This document shows positions 7,514 to 12,423 of a DNA stretch of 12,423 nucleotides, piece by piece; position 1 is the first letter of the stretch, and each line of letters opens with the position of its first letter. The notes beneath the pieces were generated by a model, which worked only from the letters and a program-made list of their open reading frames with translations, was not told where the DNA came from and ran no database searches. A program made the position numbers and the translations under genes. The stretch comes from RGIG4079 sp045531405. Lineage in GTDB: Bacteria > Bacteroidota > Bacteroidia > Bacteroidales > Muribaculaceae. The stretch spans positions 1 to 12,423 of the forward strand of contig JAZSDX010000068.1 in NCBI GenBank assembly GCA_045531405.1, in the 5' to 3' direction.

Positions 7514-9217
7514 ATGGCTAATTTTTATACAGATAATCCAGATTTGAAGCATCATCTTTCTCACCCATTGATGCAAAAAATCGTAGAATTAAAAGAACGT
7601 AATTATACAGAGGCTGAGAAGTTTGACTATGCACCTCTTGACTTTGAGGATGCAATGGATAACTATGATAAAGTTCTTGAAATAGTAGGTGATATTTGTG
7701 GAAATATTGTTGCAGAAAATGCAGAAGGAGTTGACCATCAAGGTCCCCGTGTTGAAAATGGTCGTGTTATTTACGCTGATGGTACAAAAGTAAATCTTGA
7801 AGCATGTCGAAAGGCTGGATTGATGGGTATGGCAATGCCACGTCGTTTTGGCGGACTAAACTTCCCTATTACTCCATATATTATGGCAGCAGATATCGTG
7901 AGTCGCGCTGATGCCGGTTTTGAAAACCTTTGGGGGCTTCAAGATTGTGCTGAAACGTTGTATGAGTTTGGTGACGAAGATCAAAAACAACGCTTTTTGA
8001 CTCGTGTGTGTGCCGGAGAAACGATGTCAATGGACTTGACAGAACCAGATGCAGGATCTGACTTACAATCGGTAATGCTCAAGGCAACACCTCAAGAAGA
8101 TGGCACATGGTTGCTTAATGGAGTAAAACGCTTTATCACAAATGGAGATAGTGATATTCACTTGGTTCTTGCTCGTTCAGAAGAAGGGACAAAAGATGGA
8201 CGTGGTTTGTCAATGTTTATTTATGACAAACGCCAAGGTGGTGTTAATGTGCGTCGTATAGAGAACAAAATGGGTATCAAAGGCTCTCCTACTTGTGAGT
8301 TGACTTATAAAAATGCTAAAGCAGAACTTTGTGGCTCTCGTCGTCTTGGTCTTATCAAGTATGTAATGGCTTTGATGAATGGTGCACGTCTTGGTATCGC
8401 TGCTCAGTCGGTAGGTATTAGTGAGATTTGTTATCGTGAAGCTCTTGCATACGCAAAAGATCGTCGTCAATTTGGGAAAGCAATTATAGAGTTCCCTGCA
8501 GTACAAGAATTAATAGCCGTAATTAAAGCGAAACTTGATGCATCTCGTTCATTACTTTATGAGACTGCTCGTTTTGTTGATGTTTATAAGGCATATGAAG
8601 ATATTGCAAAAGAACGCACTCTTACTCCAGAAGAACGCCAAGAGATGAAGATGTATAGCAAACTTGCAGATGCTTGTACTCCTATGGTGAAAGGTATGGC
8701 AAGTGAATATTGCAACCAAAATGCTTACGATTGCATTCAAGTGCATGGAGGTTCGGGCTTCATGAAAGATTATGCTTGCGAGCGTGTGTATCGTGATGCT
8801 CGTATTACTTCAATATATGAAGGAACAACTCAATTGCAAGTAGTTGCAGCAATTCGTCACGTTACAACAGGCTCTTATTTGTCATTGATTAATGATTACA
8901 ACGCACAAGAAGTTGCACCAGCTCTTCAACCATTGAAAGATAATTTGGTAGAAATGACAGCAAAATATGCTGCAGCAGTAGAAAAGGTGCTTTCGGTTAA
9001 AGATAATCAAGCATATACTGATTTCTTGTCTCGTCGTCTTGTTGAAATGGCTGGTAACATTATGATGGGTTACTTGCTTCTCCTTGATGCTAATAAAAAT
9101 GAATCGTTTGTAGCATCAGCAAATGTCTATAATAAGATTGCACAGGCAGAAGTCGCAAAACATGCTGATTTTATTGCAAACTTCACTCCTGAACAATTAA
9201 GCTTTTATATGGCATAA
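7514..9217 (+). CDS. Acyl-CoA dehydrogenase, long form with C-terminal extension
   Basis: This FAD flavoenzyme oxidises an acyl-CoA to the trans-2-enoyl-CoA and gives the electrons to ETF, here encoded directly upstream with only 8 bp between genes. At 567 residues it is much longer than the common 380-residue dehydrogenases. An N-terminal extension precedes the helical domain, and about 110 extra helical residues follow the core, as in the long Bacteroidetes members. Family motifs are present: TEPDAGSD (176-183), GVKRFITNGD shortly after, RRQFGKA (317-323), QVHGGSGF and YEGTTQLQ. Glu436 in YEGT corresponds to the catalytic base of medium-chain dehydrogenases. The substrate chain length cannot be read from the sequence, and no thiolase, hydratase or CoA ligase lies nearby to suggest one. 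The gene ends the operon; a strong terminator starts 25 bp after the stop. Confidence 0.95.
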   Translation: MANFYTDNPDLKHHLSHPLMQKIVELKERNYTEAEKFDYAPLDFEDAMDNYDKVLEIVGDICGNIVAENAEGVDHQGPRVENGRVIYADGTKVNLEACRKAGLMGMAMPRRFGGLNFPITPYIMAADIVSRADAGFENLWGLQDCAETLYEFGDEDQKQRFLTRVCAGETMSMDLTEPDAGSDLQSVMLKATPQEDGTWLLNGVKRFITNGDSDIHLVLARSEEGTKDGRGLSMFIYDKRQGGVNVRRIENKMGIKGSPTCELTYKNAKAELCGSRRLGLIKYVMALMNGARLGIAAQSVGISEICYREALAYAKDRRQFGKAIIEFPAVQELIAVIKAKLDASRSLLYETARFVDVYKAYEDIAKERTLTPEERQEMKMYSKLADACTPMVKGMASEYCNQNAYDCIQVHGGSGFMKDYACERVYRDARITSIYEGTTQLQVVAAIRHVTTGSYLSLINDYNAQEVAPALQPLKDNLVEMTAKYAAAVEKVLSVKDNQAYTDFLSRRLVEMAGNIMMGYLLLLDANKNESFVASANVYNKIAQAEVAKHADFIANFTPEQLSFYMA

Positions 9218-9241
9218 TTAACAGAGTAAATATAATATTAA

Positions 9242-9280
9242 GAAAGCAATCGATTGATGTCGGTTGCTTTCGTTTTTTTT
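9242..9280 (+). terminator. Rho-independent terminator of the etf-dehydrogenase operon
   Basis: GAAAGCAATCGA (9242-9253) pairs with TCGGTTGCTTTC (9260-9271), a 12-bp stem with one G-U pair and a 6-nt loop, followed by eight T at 9273-9280. It closes the operon and isolates the glycosyltransferase gene downstream. Confidence 0.9.
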
Positions 9281-9291
9281 ATATAACTTTG
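9264..9291 (+). promoter_or_regulatory. Predicted promoter of the glycosyltransferase gene, overlapping the terminator
   Basis: TAACTTTG at 9284-9291 matches the -7 consensus TAnnTTTG and ends only 7 bp before the ATG at 9299. A weak -33 candidate TTG (9264-9266) lies 17 bp upstream, inside the terminator stem. Transcription would begin within a few bases of the start codon, implying a leaderless or near-leaderless mRNA. Confidence 0.5.
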
Positions 9292-9298
9292 TAGTTGA

Positions 9299-10360
9299 AT
9301 GAAAACAATACTTTTTGATAATATTATTTATTCGTTACAACAAACCGGTGGTATTTCCTCTCAGTGGTCGATGTTGCTGGATGGTCTGTTGCACAATGAT
9401 GCGATTGATTCTATGTTTTTAGAACGTAAGGATGCAATAAATAATATATATAGAAAAAATATTAGAGCATCAGAGGATAAGATAGTTAAATTATCACATC
9501 AATTACCATTGATAATTGATCGGTATAGAGATATTGATATTCATGATATGAATCTTTCAATTTTTCATTCCTCTTATTATCGTTGTGTGAAAAATAAAGG
9601 TGTAAAAAGTATTGTTACAGTTCATGATTTCACATACGAACGATATATGGCAGGATTGCGACGTTATGTGCATTGTAAACAAAAAAATAATGCGATAAAT
9701 AAAGCAGATGCCGTTGTATGTGTGTCGCAAAATACGTGTAATGATTTGTTATATTTCCTCCCTAATATAGACAAAGACAAAATAAAAGTTGTGTATAATG
9801 GCGTGTCAGATGATTTTCGAGAAATAAATGGCGCTACGCGAGGCGATAGATTGTTGTATGTGGGTAGTCGTGCAAAATATAAAAATTTTGACTTTGTAGT
9901 TGAGACATTGTCTGAAACATCATATCATTTAGATATATGTGGAGTACCACTATCTATTAAAGAACAAAAATACCTAAATCGAAAATTAGGAAAAGATAGA
10001 TATAAGGTGTATTCAAATGTTGATAATCAACTATTGAATAAACTATATAATCAAACAAAATGCTTGATTTATCCATCAAGTTATGAGGGATTTGGTTTGC
10101 CTATTGTAGAGGCTCAAAAAACGGGCTGTCCGGTTATTGCATTAAACAGCTCATCAATTCCAGAAGTAATTGGGGAAACACCATTATTGCTCCAAAAATT
10201 AAGTTGTAAAGAATTGTTGTCGGCATTGAAAATATTAGAGTCCCCCACTCTTTTTGACAATATATCAAAGATGGGAATAGAAAACGCACGAAGATATTCA
10301 AGCCGGTCAATGATAGATAGTTATATGGGAATATATAAGGGGATTTTCGATACAAATTGA
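9299..10360 (+). CDS. GT4-type glycosyltransferase (GT-B fold)
   Basis: This is a retaining, nucleotide-sugar-dependent glycosyltransferase of the GT4/glycosyltransferase group 1 kind, expected to be cytosolic or at the inner membrane face. At 353 residues it has a normal length. The N-terminal acceptor domain carries the glycine-rich QQTGGIS segment near residue 15 and VHDFTYER (108 on). The linker VVCVSQNT precedes VVYNGVSD, and the C-terminal donor domain begins with LLYVGSRAKYKNF. The donor-site EX7E motif is EGFGLPIVE, with Glu263 and Glu271, followed by PVIALNSSSIPEV. There is no signal peptide or membrane span. It stands alone between a terminator and the rplY promoter, so the glycan is unknown; a surface polysaccharide or glycoprotein glycan is inference. 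It uses ATA and AGA codons more freely than the neighbouring rplY, so it may be weakly expressed or acquired. No strong terminator follows. Confidence 0.88.
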   Translation: MKTILFDNIIYSLQQTGGISSQWSMLLDGLLHNDAIDSMFLERKDAINNIYRKNIRASEDKIVKLSHQLPLIIDRYRDIDIHDMNLSIFHSSYYRCVKNKGVKSIVTVHDFTYERYMAGLRRYVHCKQKNNAINKADAVVCVSQNTCNDLLYFLPNIDKDKIKVVYNGVSDDFREINGATRGDRLLYVGSRAKYKNFDFVVETLSETSYHLDICGVPLSIKEQKYLNRKLGKDRYKVYSNVDNQLLNKLYNQTKCLIYPSSYEGFGLPIVEAQKTGCPVIALNSSSIPEVIGETPLLLQKLSCKELLSALKILESPTLFDNISKMGIENARRYSSRSMIDSYMGIYKGIFDTN

Positions 10361-10432
10361 AATGTTTGCGTTGAAATTATTCAATCATTTTAATAGTTAG
10401 TTTGTAAAAGATATAATGGAAGATGAAAATAG

Positions 10433-10463
10433 TTGGTGGGATGAAAAAAAAATTGTATCTTTG
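10433..10463 (+). promoter_or_regulatory. Predicted rplY promoter
   Basis: TTG (10433-10435), a 20-bp spacer and TATCTTTG (10456-10463) match the Bacteroidetes promoter pattern. Transcription would start near 10468-10470, giving an untranslated leader of about 75 nt, the longest clear leader in the window. Confidence 0.75.
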
Positions 10464-10487
10464 CACCGCTTTTTAGCATCCCGTGTG

Positions 10488-10514
10488 ATGGGAAATTAAG
10501 GAGCAACTTAATTT
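10488..10514 (+). promoter_or_regulatory. Leader hairpin upstream of rplY
   Basis: AAATTAAG (10493-10500) pairs perfectly with CTTAATTT (10507-10514) around a GAGCAA loop, which places an AAGGAG-like sequence (10498-10503) at the stem-loop junction. Just before it, ATG GGA AAT TAA (10488-10499) is a minimal start-stop reading frame overlapping the 5' arm. The hairpin lies about 28 nt ahead of the rplY ATG. It could be an autoregulatory ribosomal-protein leader, but the stem is AT-rich and weak. Confidence 0.35.
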
Positions 10515-10542
10515 TTAGTAACACATTAAATTAAATTAAACA

Positions 10543-11202
10543 ATGAAAGTATTTCAATTAGAGGCAACTCCTCGTACCGATCTTGGTAAAAAAGCTGCAA
10601 AAGCTCTTCGTGGTTCACAAAACATTCCTGCAGTTCTTAATGGTGGTGAATTAGTAGATCTTCCTTATGCCGGAACTCTTAAAGCAGGTGAAAAAGTAGT
10701 AGAAATTGGTAATGGCAAAGGTCTTATCACTACTGATATCGTAGTATCTAATGAGGCAGTTCGCAAACTTATCTATACTCCTGAAATTTTCGCAGTAGAA
10801 CTTTCTTTGAATGGTGAAAAGAAAATGGCTGTATTGAAAGATATTCAATTCCATCCAGTAAAAGACACTATTCTTCACTTGGATTTCCTTGAAGTAAATG
10901 ACAAAAAACCAGTTGTGATTGAGGTTCCTGTTAAACTTGAAGGTCACGCAGAAGGTGTTAAAGCCGGTGGTAAGTTGACTCTTTCAATGAAGAAGCTTAA
11001 AGTTAAAGCTGTTTATACTGCAATTCCTGAACGTCTTGTTATTAATGTGGATTCTTTAGGTCTTGGTAAATCACTTCAAGTTGGTGAACTTAACTTTGAA
11101 GGTCTTGAATTGGTTAACGCTAAAAATGCGGTTGTTTGTGCAGTTCAACTCACTCGTGCTGCTCGTGGTGCTGCCGCTGCTGCTGCCGCTGCTAAGAAGT
11201 AA
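10543..11202 (+). CDS. rplY: 50S ribosomal protein L25/general stress protein Ctc
   Basis: L25 of the long Ctc/TL5 type binds 5S rRNA on the large ribosomal subunit. Its 219 residues comprise an N-terminal 5S-binding domain (about 1-95, including KALRGSQNIPAVLNGGE and LKDIQFHPVKDTILHLDF) and the C-terminal TL5-like beta domain (about 96-190, with EGVKAGGKL and SLGLGKSLQVGEL). The C-terminus LTRAARG followed by eight Ala (residues 210-217) and KK is a basic, Ala-rich tail, common in Bacteroidales L25. Codon use is biased to CGT, CTT, GGT and GCT, fitting high expression. The start has no evident Shine-Dalgarno but is preceded by an AT-rich run, as usual in the phylum. The gene heads the cluster with pth (24 bp downstream) and an S4 protein, an order reminiscent of the ctc-pth region in Bacillus. 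Confidence 0.96.
   Translation: MKVFQLEATPRTDLGKKAAKALRGSQNIPAVLNGGELVDLPYAGTLKAGEKVVEIGNGKGLITTDIVVSNEAVRKLIYTPEIFAVELSLNGEKKMAVLKDIQFHPVKDTILHLDFLEVNDKKPVVIEVPVKLEGHAEGVKAGGKLTLSMKKLKVKAVYTAIPERLVINVDSLGLGKSLQVGELNFEGLELVNAKNAVVCAVQLTRAARGAAAAAAAAKK
11170..11193 (+). repeat. GCN tandem codon run (8 Ala) at the end of rplY
   Basis: Eight consecutive alanine codons of only GCT and GCC form a near-perfect trinucleotide repeat. Length changes by slippage would stay in frame and alter only the tail length of L25. Confidence 0.7.
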
Positions 11203-11226
11203 TCATAAAAGTACTTTTTTAGCCCT

Positions 11227-11790
11227 ATGAAGTATTTGATTGTGGGTCTTGGTAATATTGGAGACGAATATAGCAATACCCGCCACAACATAGGATTTAA
11301 GATATTGGATGCCTTTGCCGAGGCGTCCAATATTTCTTTTTCTACTGAACGATATGGTGATGTTGCTCGTGCGAGGGTAAAAAATAAACAATTAGTATTA
11401 TTGAAGCCATCAACATATATGAATCTTAGTGGAAATGCAGTTCGTTACTGGAAGGAAAAAGAAAATATTCCTGTGGATCATATTTTTGTGCTTGTAGATG
11501 ATTTAGCGTTACCTTTTGGAGCAATTAGAATAAAAGGACGAGGAAGTGATGCCGGACATAATGGATTGAAAAGTATCGTTCAAATGTTAGGAACTGATGC
11601 ATATCCACGATTGCGATTTGGAATTGGAAATGATTTTCCAAGAGGTTGTCAAGTTGATTATGTATTAGGAAATTTTACTCTTGATGAGCGTCAAAAGTTA
11701 CCTGCGAGATTAGAGGTTGCTATAGATGCGATTAAGACATTTTGTCTTGCTGGCATTAATATTGCAATGAATACATACAACAATAAATGA
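11227..11790 (+). CDS. pth: Peptidyl-tRNA hydrolase (Pth1)
   Basis: This cytosolic enzyme cleaves the ester bond of peptidyl-tRNAs that drop off ribosomes, recycling the tRNA; it is usually essential. The 187 residues are normal for Pth1. The signatures are intact: GLGN with Asn10, NTRHNIGF with the catalytic His20, KPSTYMNLSG with Asn66, VDDLALPFG with the Asp91/Asp92 pair, and GSDAGHNGLKS with Asn112. GIGNDFPRG and the YVLGNF stretch complete the family pattern. The gene starts 24 bp after rplY and ends 3 bp before the S4-domain gene, so it is in the same unit. A strong terminator-like hairpin lies within codons 25-39, which may lower Pth and S4 output relative to L25. No independent promoter of the TAnnTTTG kind is seen in the short gap before it. 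Confidence 0.96.
   Translation: MKYLIVGLGNIGDEYSNTRHNIGFKILDAFAEASNISFSTERYGDVARARVKNKQLVLLKPSTYMNLSGNAVRYWKEKENIPVDHIFVLVDDLALPFGAIRIKGRGSDAGHNGLKSIVQMLGTDAYPRLRFGIGNDFPRGCQVDYVLGNFTLDERQKLPARLEVAIDAIKTFCLAGINIAMNTYNNK
11300..11343 (+). terminator. Terminator-like hairpin inside the pth coding sequence
   Basis: Bases 11300-11314 pair with 11321-11335 in an uninterrupted 15-bp stem (two G-U pairs) around the loop TTGCCG, followed by the T-rich tail CTTTTTCT (11336-11343). The core arms are ATATTGGATGCCT and AGGCGTCCAATAT. It starts about 100 nt after the rplY stop and covers pth codons 25-39. The geometry is that of an intrinsic terminator; actual termination, probably relieved when ribosomes translate pth, is inference. 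Confidence 0.5.
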
Positions 11791-11793
11791 GAT

Positions 11794-12240
11794 ATGCCAA
11801 AATCGGAAGTGCGTATAGATAAATGGCTATGGGCAATGCGTGTTTACAAGACGCGTACGGTTGCGACAGATGCATGTAAAAAGGGACGTATTACTATAGG
11901 CGAAATCGGGTCAGCAGTTGTGGCAAAGCCATCAAGAATGATTAAAGTTGATGACATAATTAATGTCAAAAAGTCTCCGATTACTTATTCGTTTCGGGTA
12001 AAAGCATTGACTGAAAATAGATTAGGTGCAAAATTAGTGCCTGAATATATGGAAAATATAACTCCACAGTCTCAATATGATTTATTGGATATAGTGAAAA
12101 TCTCAGGCTTTATTGATAGAAGAAAGGGGCTTGGACGCCCTACTAAACGAGAGGGACGAGAGCTTGCCAAGTTTACGCAAGAAGCAATGGACTATGGCTG
12201 GGATTTCGATTTTGATGATTTAGACGAAGATGATGAATAA
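11794..12240 (+). CDS. hslR: S4-domain RNA-binding protein, Hsp15-like
   Basis: Proteins of the Hsp15/RqcP group use an S4 domain to bind 23S rRNA and tRNA on 50S subunits carrying a stranded peptidyl-tRNA, helping rescue or recycling. The N-terminal S4 domain (about 6-65) is clear: RIDKWLWAMRVYKTRTVATDAC, broken here as RIDKWLWAMRVYK then TRT, followed by the GRITIG turn and PSRMIKVDDII. A basic segment IDRRKGLGRPTKREGREL (about 107-124) follows, as in Hsp15, and the C-terminus is strongly acidic (DFDFDDLDEDDE). The 148 residues are close to E. coli Hsp15 and longer than Bacillus RqcP. It starts 3 bp after pth; the two products act on related substrates (peptidyl-tRNA), which supports a shared role. 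Exact Hsp15 versus RqcP function is not resolvable here. Confidence 0.85.
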   Translation: MPKSEVRIDKWLWAMRVYKTRTVATDACKKGRITIGEIGSAVVAKPSRMIKVDDIINVKKSPITYSFRVKALTENRLGAKLVPEYMENITPQSQYDLLDIVKISGFIDRRKGLGRPTKREGRELAKFTQEAMDYGWDFDFDDLDEDDE

Positions 12241-12241
12241 T

Positions 12242-12266
12242 AAAAAGGAGCATATAGCTCCTTTTT
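12242..12266 (+). terminator. Terminator of the rplY-pth-S4 cluster
   Basis: AAAAAGGAGC (12242-12251) pairs perfectly with GCTCCTTTTT (12257-12266) around the loop ATATA, starting 2 bases after the S4 gene stop. The A-tract and T-tract on the two arms would let it work in both directions, which also shields the cluster from transcription entering from the neighbouring insertion sequence. Confidence 0.9.
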
Positions 12267-12285
12267 GTTGTTTTAGTTAATTATA

Positions 12286-12423
12286 TGTCTAGTCCTGACA
12301 TAGCGTTACAGTAAAAAGTAACAAAAAATGGAAGAGACTAAACACAAGTATGTTAAGCGAACGCAACGCGATTATTCAATGCCTTTTAAGTTGGCAGTAG
12401 TACAAGAAGTAGAGCACACAGGA
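12286..12423 (+). mobile_element. Left end of an IS3-type insertion sequence (runs off the window)
   Basis: The element probably begins at TGTCTAGTCCTGACATAG (12286 on), which starts with TG as IS3-family inverted repeats do and lies just ahead of a transposase OrfA start. The right end, its inverted repeat and any target duplication are outside the window, so the boundary is inferred. GTTAC (12305-12309) and GTAAC (12318-12322) form a small dyad just before the ATG. Confidence 0.65.
12328..12423 (+). CDS. IS3-family transposase OrfA, N-terminal fragment (truncated by window end)
   Basis: An open frame of 32 codons from ATG 12328 runs to the window edge without a stop. It begins MEETKHKYVKRTQRDYSMPF and continues with KLAVVQEVEHTG. 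The KRTQRDYS.PFKLAVV pattern is the start of the helix-turn-helix OrfA protein of Bacteroidetes IS3 elements, which binds the IS ends and is normally fused to the OrfB integrase by frameshifting. Only the N-terminus is seen, so intactness is unknown. Confidence 0.7.
   Translation, partial: MEETKHKYVKRTQRDYSMPFKLAVVQEVEHTG

Noticed and set aside
8210..8506. 98-codon minus-strand frame within the acyl-CoA dehydrogenase gene
   Set aside because: It lies wholly inside a well-supported gene on the other strand and has no recognisable motif; the same applies to the other minus-strand frames in purL, etfB, the glycosyltransferase, rplY and pth.
10371..10384. TTGAA-ATTA-TTCAA after the glycosyltransferase gene as a terminator
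   Set aside because: It has a five-pair AT-rich stem with no continuous T-tract, so it is not convincing.
11207..11220. AAAA-GTAC-TTTTTT after rplY as a terminator
   Set aside because: The stem would be four A-T pairs only, too weak; the hairpin at 11300-11343 is a far better candidate.

Overview
The window looks like a piece of an AT-rich Bacteroidales chromosome, for example from a gut Bacteroidaceae or Muribaculaceae relative. The evidence is the proteins, which closely resemble Bacteroides-type versions: a single-chain 1233-residue PurL, a PurF homologue starting MGGFFG, a 567-residue acyl-CoA dehydrogenase, and L25 with an Ala-rich tail. The promoters also fit, with the Bacteroidetes -33 TTTG / -7 TAnnTTTG pattern and mostly no strong Shine-Dalgarno sequence. 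All complete genes lie on the + strand. Species cannot be told from the sequence alone.

Layout. Positions 1-297 are non-coding and hold a possible terminator half, a GC-rich palindromic element, a short 7-bp tandem repeat and a promoter. Positions 298-5482 hold a purine pair: purL and a PurF-family protein that has lost the N-terminal glutaminase cysteine. A hairpin sits between the two genes. After a near-consensus promoter comes an electron-transfer operon, etfB-etfA-acyl-CoA dehydrogenase (5581-9217), closed by a strong terminator. A solitary GT4-type glycosyltransferase (9299-10360) follows and appears to be transcribed from a promoter so close to its ATG that the mRNA would be nearly leaderless. 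Next is a translation cluster, rplY(ctc)-pth-S4 domain/Hsp15-like (10543-12240), with its own promoter and a perfect terminator hairpin. The right edge enters an IS3-type insertion sequence, from about 12286 past the end of the window.

How the genes work together. PurL makes FGAM in de novo purine synthesis. The PurF-like protein keeps the PRPP site and iron-sulfur cysteines of the first pathway enzyme but not its glutamine-hydrolysing site. EtfA and EtfB carry electrons from the acyl-CoA dehydrogenase. L25 binds 5S rRNA, Pth recycles peptidyl-tRNA, and the S4 protein is of the type that handles blocked 50S-peptidyl-tRNA complexes.

The two observations most worth checking are the conserved-looking but glutaminase-dead PurF homologue next to purL, and a 15-bp terminator-like hairpin with a T-rich tail lying inside the first 40 codons of pth, which could uncouple L25 output from Pth/S4 output. 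No CRISPR array, tRNA, rRNA or obvious defence system is present.
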